Program-made: the position numbers and the translations under genes
Source of the DNA: Martelella mediterranea
Lineage (GTDB): Bacteria > Pseudomonadota > Alphaproteobacteria > Rhizobiales > Rhizobiaceae
Direction: 5' to 3'
NCBI RefSeq assembly: GCF_004342225.1
Contig: NZ_SMAR01000011.1
Location: 1 to 64,000 of the forward strand
Length of the DNA stretch: 64,000 bases
In this document: positions 35,160 through 44,804 of the stretch, one piece after another
Numbering within the stretch: position 1 is the stretch's first letter
Layout of the letters: every line of letters begins with the position of its first letter
The notes under the pieces: generated by a model
What the model saw: only the letters and a program-made list of their open reading frames with translations
Database searches by the model: none
What the model was told of the DNA's origin: nothing

Positions 35160-36818
35160 TCAAGAAACGCCGTGAACTTCAGCAGCGCGCTCGGCTGAAA
35201 TCAGGCCGTTCTTGATGTCCTGGCGCACTTTTTCCGGATCGCGCTTCTTCGGGTCCCCATAGCCGCCACCGGCTCCGGTCATGATGCGGATCACATCATC
35301 CTTGTCGACGCGCAGGCCGGAAATGAATGCATAGCGTTCTTCTGAACCATCCTTGCGGCGCACCAACGCATAATTGTTTGAACCTTCATTGCCGCCATCC
35401 AGTGACCACGGCTTCATCTTTGAGCGGGTGTACCCGATGGTGAGGAAGGAATCGTCACGGCGGATACGGTAGTCAAGCTTGATACCGCGCCCGCCTGTCC
35501 ACTGGCCTTCGCCGCCTTCTTCGAGGTTCAGTTCCATCCGGTCGATAATCAGCCCGTTTCTGGCTTCGGAAATTTCTGCCGGGCAGTTGAAGGTTTCACC
35601 GTGAACGGCGGAGAAGATGGCGCTGTTGCCATCATAGCCCTTTTCAGCGCCCCAGCCACCGATTTGCGGTTCGATGATCGTATACTGGCGCCCGGTATCG
35701 GGATGAATGCCGCCGATAAACGTGCCCGCAATCGAGGCGAAGTGGCCAGCGGGGATCCGGCCATCCATGTGCGGTGCGAGGCAGCGGCAGATCAGATCAT
35801 AAACGCGGATGCCGACTTCATAGTAAAAGCCGACGGCAGCCGGTTCTTTTGCATGGAAGACGGTGCCCTCGCGCGTCAGGAGTTTTACCGGACGGAAGGT
35901 GCCTTCATTGGCGGAAAGCGCCGAATCCGTCAGAGATTTGAAGGCCACCTGCGTGGAAACCAGCGCGTCGTCGAAGCTGGCATTGAACGGACCATCCCCC
36001 TGTTCCGGATTATCTCTCAGATCGACAATGAATTCATCTTCGGTGATCGTCAGCTTAACGTTGAAGAAGCTGCCGTCATCCTGCTCTTCGGTGAGTTCAA
36101 ACGTGCCGTTCGGCAGTTTGGCGATTTCAGCGCGGGACTTCTGTTCACCCACCGTGATGAAGTTTTCAACAGCGGTCTGGAAGGTCTCGACACCGTATTT
36201 CCCGGCAAGTTCAGCAAGCCGCTTGGCGCCGATGCGCACAGAAGCGATTGCGGCCCAAAGGTCGCCCTCGATGAAATCGGGCATGCGGGAGTTGACCATA
36301 ATGACCTCGAACAGAGGCTTGATCGGCTCACCCTTGGAGATCAGCTTAATAGCGGGAAGGCGTAAGCCCTCCTGAAATATCTCACGGGCGTCCGCCGACA
36401 TGGAACCGGGCGCCATACCGCCGATATCGGAGTTATGGGCAATGTTGGCTGTCCAGGCGATCAGCGTGCCATCCACGAAAACCGGCATGGCAACGATCAG
36501 GTCGTTCAGATGCGTCACACCGCCATAATAAGGGTCATTGGTGATGAAGACGTCGCCGGGTTCGATATCACCCGGTCTGGAGAATTTTTCTGCCAGCACC
36601 TTGACCGATTTGTCGAGAACGCCGACGAAGCCGGGAATGCCTGCGCCGGAGCTTGCCAACTGGCCTTTGGCATCCAGAACGCCGGTGCCCATGTCGAGCA
36701 CTTCATAGATGATCGAGCTCATCGCCGTCTTGCGCATCGCCGCAAACATTTCGTCAGCGGTGGCCTGAAGCGAGTTCTGGATGATTTCCAGCGTGATCGG
36801 GTCTTTGATTGCAGTCAT
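35160..36818 (-). CDS. hyuB: hydantoinase B/oxoprolinase-type subunit
   Basis: A 552-aa subunit of the HyuB family, whose members with HyuA hydrolyse hydantoins or 5-oxoproline, or carboxylate ketones, at the cost of ATP. Typical segments: ITLEIIQNSLQATADEMFAAMRKTA at the start, FITNDPYYGGVTHLNDL, HNSDIGGM, and GPFNASFDDA. The C-terminal GAGGGYGDPKKRDPEKV is a family hallmark. It begins 12 bp after hyuA ends. Substrate unknown; the sequence alone cannot separate hydantoinase from oxoprolinase or carboxylase. Last gene of the operon, followed by a terminator. Confidence 0.92.
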   Translation of the reverse strand: MTAIKDPITLEIIQNSLQATADEMFAAMRKTAMSSIIYEVLDMGTGVLDAKGQLASSGAGIPGFVGVLDKSVKVLAEKFSRPGDIEPGDVFITNDPYYGGVTHLNDLIVAMPVFVDGTLIAWTANIAHNSDIGGMAPGSMSADAREIFQEGLRLPAIKLISKGEPIKPLFEVIMVNSRMPDFIEGDLWAAIASVRIGAKRLAELAGKYGVETFQTAVENFITVGEQKSRAEIAKLPNGTFELTEEQDDGSFFNVKLTITEDEFIVDLRDNPEQGDGPFNASFDDALVSTQVAFKSLTDSALSANEGTFRPVKLLTREGTVFHAKEPAAVGFYYEVGIRVYDLICRCLAPHMDGRIPAGHFASIAGTFIGGIHPDTGRQYTIIEPQIGGWGAEKGYDGNSAIFSAVHGETFNCPAEISEARNGLIIDRMELNLEEGGEGQWTGGRGIKLDYRIRRDDSFLTIGYTRSKMKPWSLDGGNEGSNNYALVRRKDGSEERYAFISGLRVDKDDVIRIMTGAGGGYGDPKKRDPEKVRQDIKNGLISAERAAEVHGVS

Positions 36819-36830
36819 CGTCGCCTCTCC

Positions 36831-38903
36831 TTATGCGGTAAGCGTGATGTGAATATTGCCGAAGCCATCAATCCGGACAGCGTTTTCCGGATGAATGACA
36901 ATGGTCGTGCCGGGATCTTCGATCACCGCAGGGCCGGCAAAGGTCATGCCCGGCTCCAGCTTCTCGCCATCATAGATGTCGGCGTCATGAACGCCTTCCA
37001 GTGCATAATCGACCATGCGGCGGCCTTTAAGCGCTGCCGATGCCGGTGTCTGCGTCTCCGGCTTTTCCTTCATCGTCAGCTTGCCGACTTCGGCGGCTGC
37101 AACAAGGTGGATACCGACCATTTCGACCGGCGCATCAAGGCGGTAGGTATATTCCTGCTCATAAGCCGCGTGAAAATCTTCGGTGATCTTTGCGATCCCT
37201 TCTGCGGTGACATCTCCGTCGATCAGAACCTCGGTTGTATGCTCCTGATTCTGGTAGCGGAATTTTCCGAGACGCTGAAATTTCACCTTCGAGGCATCAA
37301 TCTTTTCAGCGGCAAACTGTTCAAGCGCGCGCTTTTCCGTCGCTGAAAACAGGCTGTTGATATTGTCAGCTGCATTGTCGGCAACATCGACAAGCTGGGT
37401 CACGAAGTAGTCACGGCGCAAATCAGACATCATCATGCCCCACGCCGAAAAGACGGAGGCACCTGCCGGGATTACGACCTTTTTCGCGCCCAGTTCTGCA
37501 CCAAGTGCTGCGGCGTGCATCGCACCGCCGCCGCCAAAGGCAACAAGCGTGAAGTCACGCGGGTCATGCCCGCGGTTGAGCGAGACGAGTTTCAGGGCAT
37601 TGACCATGTTATTATTGGCAATGCGGATGATGCCGCGCGCGGCCTCGTCCTTGTCGACACCGAGACGTTTGCCGACAGTCTCAAGAGCCTTTTCCACGGC
37701 GTCCATATCCGCTTCAACGGAGCCTCCGCAGAAATAGTCGCGGTTGATCCGGCCAAGCCAGAGGTTGGCGTCTGTTGTTGTCGCTTCCGTGCCGCCACGG
37801 CCATAGGCTGCAGGGCCGGGCTTTGCACCGGCTGACTGCGGACCGACATGCAGCTTGGCGAAGTCATCAACCCACGCAATCGAACCACCGCCATTGCCGA
37901 TCTCGACCAGATCAACCACCGGAACCATGATCGGATAGCCAGCCGAGGACTGGTTGCGCTCGATCCAGTAGTCCGTCATGATCTTGACATCGCCGTTTTC
38001 AATCAGGGCGCATTTGGCGGTTGTTCCACCGATATCGAGAGCCAGAACATTGTCTTCACCGATCAGACGTCCAAGCTCTGCTGCGCCCCAGAAACCGGAT
38101 GCCGGGCCGGATTCGACCATGGTGATCGGCACTTGTGAAACCGCATCCAGCGTATCGACGCCGCAGTTCGACTGCATGATGTAAAGGCGACCATCGAAAC
38201 CCTGTTCAGTCAGGCCACCGGACAGGCGGTGCAGGTAACGCTCGGCTGCGGGCTGTACATAGGCGGAAAGCACCGCCGTGTTGGTGCGCTCATATTCGCG
38301 CCATTCGCGCGTGATCTGATGCGATGAAACGACAGCTGCTTCCGGCCATAGTTTTTTCACTTCTGCCATGGCTGCCTGTTCATGCGCCGGATTGGCATAG
38401 GCATGCAGGAAGGAAATGGCGACAGCCTCGACACCTTCGGCCCTGAACCCTTCGAGGATCTCCGGCAGGCCGGAGAGATCCAGAGCCTTAACCTCGTGGC
38501 CATGATAGTCCATACGGCCGGCGACTTCGCGGCGCAGGTGCCGCGGCACGAAAGGTGCTGGCTTGCGGTAGTGAAGGTTGAAAAAGTCCGGGCGGTTGCC
38601 GCGGGCAATTTCCAGCGTATCGCGGAAGCCTTCCGTGGTGATAAGGCCAACCTTCACGCCTTTGCGTTCGGTCAGCGCATTGATAACCACGGTGGTGCCA
38701 TGCGCCAGAAAATCAACGGTTTTCGGATCAACGCCACCCTTCTTAAGAACGTTCAGAACGCCCTGCTCAAAATCCGGCGGTGTGGTATCGGATTTTGCCG
38801 TTGTAATGGTCTGTTCGCCGGTCTTAAGATCGGTCTTAAAGCAGACGAGATCGGTGAAGGTGCCGCCGACATCGGTGGCGACGCGGATGGTTTTCTCGCT
38901 CAT
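36831..38903 (-). CDS. hyuA: hydantoinase A/oxoprolinase-type subunit
   Basis: A 690-aa ATP-binding subunit of the HyuA family. The N-terminal DVGGTFTDLV (~11–20) and HGTTVVINALTERKG (~68–82) are characteristic; LALDIGGTTAKCAL near residue 295 is the second phosphate-binding segment of the actin-like ATPase fold, and AFGGGGAMHAAALGAELG follows later. It works with HyuB. It overlaps the GAF gene by four bases. The substrate should be what the upstream peptide-type transporter imports. Confidence 0.93.
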   Translation of the reverse strand: MSEKTIRVATDVGGTFTDLVCFKTDLKTGEQTITTAKSDTTPPDFEQGVLNVLKKGGVDPKTVDFLAHGTTVVINALTERKGVKVGLITTEGFRDTLEIARGNRPDFFNLHYRKPAPFVPRHLRREVAGRMDYHGHEVKALDLSGLPEILEGFRAEGVEAVAISFLHAYANPAHEQAAMAEVKKLWPEAAVVSSHQITREWREYERTNTAVLSAYVQPAAERYLHRLSGGLTEQGFDGRLYIMQSNCGVDTLDAVSQVPITMVESGPASGFWGAAELGRLIGEDNVLALDIGGTTAKCALIENGDVKIMTDYWIERNQSSAGYPIMVPVVDLVEIGNGGGSIAWVDDFAKLHVGPQSAGAKPGPAAYGRGGTEATTTDANLWLGRINRDYFCGGSVEADMDAVEKALETVGKRLGVDKDEAARGIIRIANNNMVNALKLVSLNRGHDPRDFTLVAFGGGGAMHAAALGAELGAKKVVIPAGASVFSAWGMMMSDLRRDYFVTQLVDVADNAADNINSLFSATEKRALEQFAAEKIDASKVKFQRLGKFRYQNQEHTTEVLIDGDVTAEGIAKITEDFHAAYEQEYTYRLDAPVEMVGIHLVAAAEVGKLTMKEKPETQTPASAALKGRRMVDYALEGVHDADIYDGEKLEPGMTFAGPAVIEDPGTTIVIHPENAVRIDGFGNIHITLTA

Positions 38904-39403
38904 GCCCGGTTCCTCTTGGCTTTTTCAAACATCAGCATGCAGACAGCGCCGGGAAGTTTCAGCGCTTCGGCAGCCTTAATGCGTTCTTCTGTGTAGTAAT
39001 CCGCCTCATGCAGGCAATTGATGGTGCCGATGACACGGTCGCCGACCGTGACGGGAATATTGATGACCGACTGGCAACCGAGTGAATTGATCAGCTCGAA
39101 ATCGTCAAAGACCTTCGCAATGTCTTCGATTGAATTGGCGACAAAGGTTTGCTTGCGCTTCAGCGTGATCTCAGACCATTCTGTCTCATTATAAGGCTTG
39201 GTGCCTGAAGCCGGGTAGGCGTCTGGCATATTGGTATAAATACGCTCGGATTCCTTTGCTTCGGTGTCCGCCGTCATCAGCGTGAAAAGCTTCACGCCAA
39301 CCAGTTCCTTGGTCAGCTTTTCCAGCGCTGCGCAGGCCGTTTCAGGCTGTGTGCCCGCTTCAGCCACGGCACATGTGAAGGCACTGTAATCAGGATTTTG
39401 CAT
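38900..39403 (-). CDS. GAF-domain protein in the hydantoinase operon
   Basis: A 167-aa protein made of one GAF domain (~15–160), with no output domain. Signs of the fold are TLMTADTEAKESERIYTN and LINSLGCQSVINIPVTVGDRVIGTINCLHEAD. ATG at 39403 follows GGAGAG and lies 14 bp inside the end of the upstream ATPase gene; its own stop overlaps hyuA. The tight coupling suggests a working part of the pathway, perhaps a small-molecule sensor or an accessory subunit of HyuAB. Its role is not known. Confidence 0.85.
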   Translation of the reverse strand: MQNPDYSAFTCAVAEAGTQPETACAALEKLTKELVGVKLFTLMTADTEAKESERIYTNMPDAYPASGTKPYNETEWSEITLKRKQTFVANSIEDIAKVFDDFELINSLGCQSVINIPVTVGDRVIGTINCLHEADYYTEERIKAAEALKLPGAVCMLMFEKAKRNRA

Positions 39404-40199
39404 CGATACTCTCCGTAATGCGCTGTCGAAGCGCCATTTCATCCGCGCCGACCACCGGAACAGCCGAAATCAGGCGGCGGGTATAATCATGTGTAGCGTT
39501 GGCAAAAATTGCCTCGGTGCTGTCGATCTCGATCAGTTCACCCTTCTCGAAGACCGCCATGCGATCAGCAATATTGCGGGCAACGGCCAGATCGTGGGTA
39601 ATGAATACGTAGGTGAGGCTGTGCGTCTCCCGCAGTCGCTGCAAAAGCTTCAGCACGCGTGCCTGTACCAGCACATCAAGTGCTGACGTCGGCTCATCGA
39701 GCACCAGAAGCTCGGGTTTGCAGGCAAGCGCGCGGGCAATTGCCACGCGCTGCCGCTGGCCACCGGAAAGGCTGGCGGGTGAGCGACGGGCAAATTCTGC
39801 CGGAAGCCCGACTTCCTCCAGCAGTTCAGCGACGCGTGCCTTTCGGCCTGAACGCGGTCCGATATCGTGAATATCGAGCGGCAGGCGTAGTGAGGCGCCG
39901 ATTGAGCGGCGCGGGTTCAGTGCGGAAAGCGGGTTTTGCTGAACGAGCTGAATTGTGCGGCGTAGTTCCCGGCTTCTTTTATCCGGGAGTTCGCGTTCTT
40001 TGAACAAGACGCCACCATCAGTGGCATCGTGAATGCCGAGAATGATATTGGCGATTGTACTTTTGCCTGAACCGGATTCACCGACGACTGCAAGGCATTC
40101 GCCCTTGGCAACATCGAAGCTGATGCGATCAAGCGCCTTGACCGTGGACCCGTTGACCGAGAATTCTTTCGAGACGTTGTAGAGGGAAAGCATTTTCAT
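39390..40199 (-). CDS. peptide-type ABC transporter ATPase (DppF/OppF-like)
   Basis: A 269-aa single-cassette ATPase. Walker [10 protein letters not shown], signature LSGGQRQRVAIARAL, and Walker B LLVLDEPTSALD are intact, and the LVQQNPLSALNPRRSIGASL segment is typical of OppF/DppF. It partners the DppD-like ATPase encoded just upstream (four-base overlap). It lacks the usual extra C-terminal oligopeptide region, which is common in shorter family members. Confidence 0.93.
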   Translation of the reverse strand: MKMLSLYNVSKEFSVNGSTVKALDRISFDVAKGECLAVVGESGSGKSTIANIILGIHDATDGGVLFKERELPDKRSRELRRTIQLVQQNPLSALNPRRSIGASLRLPLDIHDIGPRSGRKARVAELLEEVGLPAEFARRSPASLSGGQRQRVAIARALACKPELLVLDEPTSALDVLVQARVLKLLQRLRETHSLTYVFITHDLAVARNIADRMAVFEKGELIEIDSTEAIFANATHDYTRRLISAVPVVGADEMALRQRITESIDAKS

Positions 40200-41086
40200 T
40201 TCAGCAGTTCCCTTTCGCTGTAGCCTTCATGCGCGATCAGCGGATCGTGAAACCCGTCCATATCTTCCGCGATATCTGGAATGCCACCGCCGGAGATGCG
40301 CGGCACGGCAGAAAGAAGGGCTTTGGTGTAGGGGTGGCGCGGATCGGCAAACAGGGCGTCGGTTGGCCCCTGTTCAACGATATTGCCTTTGTAAATCACG
40401 TAAACACGGTCTGCGAACTCACGCACAACGCCGAGGTTGTGCGAGATAAACAGAACGGCCGTTTCATGCTTTTCAACAAGGCCGGACATCAGTTTCAGTG
40501 TCTGCGCCTGAACCGTCACGTCCAGTGCTGTGCCCGGTTCATCGGCCAGAAGCAGCGCCGGATTGTTAACAAGAGCCATGGCGATCATGACGCGCTGGTT
40601 CATGCCGCCGGAAAGCTGAAATGCATAGCTGTCAAGGACACGCTCCGGCTCGTGAATTGCCACATCATCAAGTGCTGAGGCGGCCTTTTGCCGTGCATCC
40701 TTCTCGCTGATTGCGGGATCAGCGCGGCACAGAACCTCGAAGAATTGTCGCCCGATGGTATAAACCGGATTGAGCGACGATGTCGGATCCTGAAAGATCA
40801 TCGAAACGCGTGTGCCTCTGAGCGCACGGTGACGTTTGGCACGCATCGCGTTAACGTCTTCACCTTCAAAAAGAACGTTACCGGAAATGCGCGAGGCCGA
40901 AAGCTCCTGAAGCATGCCCAGTACGATGCGCGCTGTTACCGACTTGCCGGAACCGCTTTCGCCGACGAGTGCAACACGCTCACCCTTGCGGATATGCAGC
41001 GAAATGCCATGCAGCACTGGGTTCACACCGGACCAGGACTTGAAGCCCAGCTTGAGGTCCTCGATTTTGAGTGTCAGATCGGTCAT
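40196..41086 (-). CDS. peptide-type ABC transporter ATPase (DppD/OppD-like)
   Basis: A 296-aa ATPase with Walker [28 protein letters not shown], signature [15 protein letters not shown] and [20 protein letters not shown] in place of the usual TTALD is a mild variation. It overlaps both neighbours by four bases. Confidence 0.93.
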   Translation of the reverse strand: MTDLTLKIEDLKLGFKSWSGVNPVLHGISLHIRKGERVALVGESGSGKSVTARIVLGMLQELSASRISGNVLFEGEDVNAMRAKRHRALRGTRVSMIFQDPTSSLNPVYTIGRQFFEVLCRADPAISEKDARQKAASALDDVAIHEPERVLDSYAFQLSGGMNQRVMIAMALVNNPALLLADEPGTALDVTVQAQTLKLMSGLVEKHETAVLFISHNLGVVREFADRVYVIYKGNIVEQGPTDALFADPRHPYTKALLSAVPRISGGGIPDIAEDMDGFHDPLIAHEGYSERELLK

Positions 41087-41916
41087 TCGTCCACTCCCAG
41101 AATTTCACGCAGGGCATCGCCGATGAGGTTGAAGCCGAATACGACGACGAGGATCGCAAGGCCGGGGAATACGGTCAGCCACCAGCTGTCCGGCAGATAA
41201 CGCGCGCCTTCGGCAACCATTGAGCCGAGATCGGGGGTTGGCGGCTGAACGCCAAGGCCGAGGAACGAGAGGGAGGACGCGATCAGGATCACAAAGCCGA
41301 AATCAAGCGTCATCTTGGTGAGGATCGATGGTACGCAGTTCGGCAGAATTTCCCTGAACATGATGTGCAGTTTTGAGGCGCCAAGCACCTCGGCGGCGAG
41401 CACATACCCTTCCTGCCGCTCAGAACGTGTGATGTTGTAGATCAGGCGTGTATACCAGGGCCACCACATGACCGTGACGGCGATCATGCCGTTTGTCAGC
41501 GTAGGCTTCAGCAGCCCCATCACCGACATGGCCAGAACAAGCGGCGGAATCGACAGAAAGATGTCGGTGATCCGCATAACAATGAATTCGGTCTTGCGGC
41601 CCATATAACCGGCCATCAGACCAAGCGAAACGCCAACGGGAACGGCAATCGCCAGAACCACGACGCCCAGCATCAGCGAAATGCGATAAGCGTAAATGAT
41701 CCGGGAAAAGAGGTCGCGTCCGACAAGATCGGTTCCGAACCAGTTTCGTGCATTCGGCGGCTTGTTAAAGTTGACGAAATCAACAACAGCACCGCGGTGC
41801 TCGGGAAATGGTGCGATAAAATCTGCGAAAACCGCCAGAATGATCACTGTACCGACCAGAATCAGGCCAGCCAGCGACATTGGATTGCGGGTAAGGATAA
41901 CGAATGCTTTTTTCAT
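41083..41916 (-). CDS. peptide-type ABC transporter permease (DppC/OppC-like)
   Basis: A 277-aa inner-membrane permease with about six hydrophobic segments and the cytoplasmic EAA-type loop EVLGASKLHIMFREILPNCVP. The N-terminal FIAPFPEHRG and HRG...FGTDLVGRDLFSRIIYAYR region is the OppC_N signature. It overlaps both the DppB-like and DppD-like genes. Confidence 0.93.
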   Translation of the reverse strand: MKKAFVILTRNPMSLAGLILVGTVIILAVFADFIAPFPEHRGAVVDFVNFNKPPNARNWFGTDLVGRDLFSRIIYAYRISLMLGVVVLAIAVPVGVSLGLMAGYMGRKTEFIVMRITDIFLSIPPLVLAMSVMGLLKPTLTNGMIAVTVMWWPWYTRLIYNITRSERQEGYVLAAEVLGASKLHIMFREILPNCVPSILTKMTLDFGFVILIASSLSFLGLGVQPPTPDLGSMVAEGARYLPDSWWLTVFPGLAILVVVFGFNLIGDALREILGVDE

Positions 41917-42935
41917 GCCTTGCCCTCCGCAAGCCTGATCCGTGGATTGACGAAAGAGACCAGCAGATCGACGATGATGTTGACGATGAGGAACATCGCG
42001 GCAATCACCAGCACAGTGCCGATAATGCCGTTCAGATCCTTGCGGAGGATGACCGCCACGCCGTAGCGCGAAAGACCCGGCCAGGCGAAGACGGTTTCAA
42101 TCAGAAACGCGTTGCCAAGCATGGAAGCAAAGTCGAGGCCGATCACGGTGAGTGACGGGATCAGCGACGGGCGGAACGCAAATTTCCGCGCCACCTTGCG
42201 TTCGGGAAAACCATAGGCTTCGGCCATTTCGATATATGGCTTGCCGTAAGTTTCAACCATGTTGGCCCGGATCAGCCGTGCCGTCTGTCCGATGCCTGCA
42301 AGCGCCAGCGCCGAGGCTGGAAGCACCAGATGCCAGAGTGCGTTGAAGAAGGCCTGAATGTTGCCGGCCAGAAGGGTATCGACCAGCAGAAAACCCGTGA
42401 CACCGGGGATCGAATAGCTGTCGGAAATACGGCCCGCGATGGGAAAAAGCGGAATGAAGTAGGCAAAAACCAGCATGAAGACCACGGCCCAGACGAAGCC
42501 TGGTGCGGAAACCGTCAGGAGTGCCAGAATGCGGGTGACGTGATCGAGCAGGCGTCCGCGGTGACGCGCTGCCATGATGCCGAGCGGAAGCCCCACACCC
42601 ACCATGATGATGCCAGCGGCGATCACCAGTTCAAGCGTAGCAGGCAGAAACTGGGCGATGTCCTGCATCACCGGGCGGTTGGTATAAAGAGAAATACCCA
42701 GATCACCGCTGAACAGGCCTTTGAGGAAATAACCATACTGGGTGATGAAACTGTCGTTGAGATGGAGCTGCTCCCGAAGTGCGGCAACGGCCTCGGCCGT
42801 CGCATTCGGACCCAGCGCGATGCGGGCGGGATCGCCGGGGATGATCCGCGCGATCGCGAAAATCAGAAAGGAAACGCCCACGAGGACAATCAGGGAAATT
42901 CCAATCCGCTGCGCAAGCAATCGGATGACAGGCAT
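41913..42935 (-). CDS. peptide-type ABC transporter permease (DppB/OppB-like)
   Basis: A 340-aa permease with FLIFAIARIIPGDPARIALGPNAT near the N-terminus, ETYGKPYIEMAEAYGFPERKV (EAA-type loop), and ETVFAWPGLSRYGVAV near the C-terminus. All are typical of DppB. The substrate-binding protein gene lies 235 bp upstream, with a strong hairpin between. Confidence 0.93.
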   Translation of the reverse strand: MPVIRLLAQRIGISLIVLVGVSFLIFAIARIIPGDPARIALGPNATAEAVAALREQLHLNDSFITQYGYFLKGLFSGDLGISLYTNRPVMQDIAQFLPATLELVIAAGIIMVGVGLPLGIMAARHRGRLLDHVTRILALLTVSAPGFVWAVVFMLVFAYFIPLFPIAGRISDSYSIPGVTGFLLVDTLLAGNIQAFFNALWHLVLPASALALAGIGQTARLIRANMVETYGKPYIEMAEAYGFPERKVARKFAFRPSLIPSLTVIGLDFASMLGNAFLIETVFAWPGLSRYGVAVILRKDLNGIIGTVLVIAAMFLIVNIIVDLLVSFVNPRIRLAEGKA

Positions 42936-43088
42936 CGTGTTTCTTTCTTTGCTGAGATGAGGGCCAATCCGTTTTCACCAAAAGGCGAACTGGCCTGTCT
43001 CGTTATCTCAAGTTGATCTTTGCCAGGTCGCTGGCGTCGTTCGCAAAGTGTCCCGCACGGAGGATCCTCCGCCGGCTTTAAAAGCTGT

Positions 43089-43122
43089 CCCGGACTGCAT
43101 CAGGGGGGAAATGCAGTCCGGG
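43089..43122 (-). terminator. stem-loop between the binding-protein and permease genes
   Basis: CCCGGACTGCAT and ATGCAGTCCGGG form a perfect 12-bp stem with a 10-base loop, 49 bp after the binding-protein stop. No long T-run follows on the minus strand, so partial termination or mRNA 3'-end protection is more likely than a full stop. Confidence 0.65.
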
Positions 43123-43170
43123 AATATCACCGCCGCGGCGCACCCGGTCGGCGGTGAAAAGTCATTCGCA

Positions 43171-44772
43171 TTACTCGGCGTCCTTCATTTCCATCATGCG
43201 GAAATTGAAGCCGAAGCCAGCGAGTGCATAAGCCTTGGACGGATCCGAAAGGGTCGGTGCAGAAACACGGTCACTGGCCGCAAACACAGCCGTCTGGTCC
43301 TGAGCGAAAATCGATGGCGCAATCGACACCAGATAGGTGTTGAGCTCTTTATAAATTTCCGCTCTCCTGGCCGGGTCGCTTTCCTTTCGTCCAGCGTCCA
43401 GCAGCTCATCAACCTTTGGATCATTCAGGTGTTCCGGCGACATCCACGTACCGGCCGACGAAGAGTGATACATTGAATAAAGCAGGGTATCGGGATCACC
43501 GGTGACGGTGTTGACGAAGACCTGCGAGATGTCCGGGGTGTTTTCCGGCTTGCTCACCTGCTCGGTGAAGAGCGCCCACGGCACCTTGCGAATGGTGGAC
43601 TGAACGCCGATCTGGGCCAGATTGGCCTGCATAAGCAGCGCAAAGCGCTCTTCCAGCGGCACTTCACCGATCCAGGAAATCTCGATATTCATATCGTCGG
43701 CATATGAGCAGTTGGCCAGATGCTCTTTGGCTTTATCCAGATCCTGCCGGATGACGTGATCCTCACCAAGCGCGCCCATCATGCCGACTGGCAGGGCGCC
43801 GGTGGACGGACTGCCCTGCGATACCTTGTCGGTGATCGAAACCATCTTGACGCCGGTGTCATAGTCGAATGCGTAGGATACGGCCTTGCGGCATTCTTCG
43901 TCGTCGAAAGGCGGCTCAGCCGTATTCATCTTGATGTAAAACTCGGTCGTGCCGCTTTCTGTGAGAAGCTGTGCGCCATCATTGGCCAGGGATTTGAGGA
44001 CTTCCGGCGGCATCCACTGCGAGGAAATGTCATGTTCGCCCTGCGCGATGAGTGTACGTACTGTGGCCGGTTCAAGGCCGTAGCGCATGCGTACTGTGTC
44101 CGGTGCTGCATCGGGAACACCAAGGAAGTAGTCGCTGTTTTTTGCCAGGTCGGTTTCAGACTGCGGATTGTGGCTGACGAGAGAGTAAGCGCCGGTTCCA
44201 GCTGTGTGGCCGGAAAGCCAGGCCTGACCCCAGTCACCCATTTCGTTTTCACCATCTCCGTCTTCGATGTGTTCAAGAACCAGTGCCTTATTAACGACCG
44301 GCAGACGCACCAGAGACGAAACAAAGGGCGCGTAGGGCTCATTGAGGGTGAAAACGACCGTGTGATCACCGGCTGCCTCAACGCTGTCAACAACCTCGAA
44401 GAGATAGGAAAGGCCCTGTCCAAGCGCTTTCATCCTGTCCATCGAGAAGACGACATCTTCCGCCGTCATCGGCGTGCCGTCCTGAAAGCTGACGTCATCA
44501 CGCAGCTTGAAAGTGTAGACGGTGGCGTCGTCATTCGCGCTCCAGCTATCGGCAAGTAACGGCTGATAACCGGGCTTTCCCTCATTGGGAATGACCAGAG
44601 TGTCGTAAAGGTTATACATCAGCACAGAGTCGGCATAGTCTGATGCCTTGGCCGGATCGATTTCACCGACCGGTGAGAAATCCGCCCGCAGCACGGTTTC
44701 CGCAAGTGCGGGCGTGGCAAGCGCTGTTGCCGCCAGAAAACCGGCGGCGAAGAGTGATCTGTTCAGTTTCAT
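43171..44772 (-). CDS. peptide-type ABC transporter substrate-binding protein
   Basis: A 533-aa periplasmic protein of the SBP_bac_5 (DppA/OppA) family. Signal peptide MKLNRSLFAAGFLAATALA with cleavage after PALA. The domain includes LADSWSANDDATVYTFKLRDDVSFQDGTPMTAEDVVFS, which is the family core. SBP_bac_5 proteins bind peptides but also opines, nickel chelates and other small molecules; the neighbouring HyuAB suggests a hydantoin- or pyroglutamate-like ligand (inference). Confidence 0.92.
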   Translation of the reverse strand: MKLNRSLFAAGFLAATALATPALAETVLRADFSPVGEIDPAKASDYADSVLMYNLYDTLVIPNEGKPGYQPLLADSWSANDDATVYTFKLRDDVSFQDGTPMTAEDVVFSMDRMKALGQGLSYLFEVVDSVEAAGDHTVVFTLNEPYAPFVSSLVRLPVVNKALVLEHIEDGDGENEMGDWGQAWLSGHTAGTGAYSLVSHNPQSETDLAKNSDYFLGVPDAAPDTVRMRYGLEPATVRTLIAQGEHDISSQWMPPEVLKSLANDGAQLLTESGTTEFYIKMNTAEPPFDDEECRKAVSYAFDYDTGVKMVSITDKVSQGSPSTGALPVGMMGALGEDHVIRQDLDKAKEHLANCSYADDMNIEISWIGEVPLEERFALLMQANLAQIGVQSTIRKVPWALFTEQVSKPENTPDISQVFVNTVTGDPDTLLYSMYHSSSAGTWMSPEHLNDPKVDELLDAGRKESDPARRAEIYKELNTYLVSIAPSIFAQDQTAVFAASDRVSAPTLSDPSKAYALAGFGFNFRMMEMKDAE

Positions 44773-44804
44773 ATCCAGTTCCCCTTTTTAGTGAGAGACG
44801 TTCG

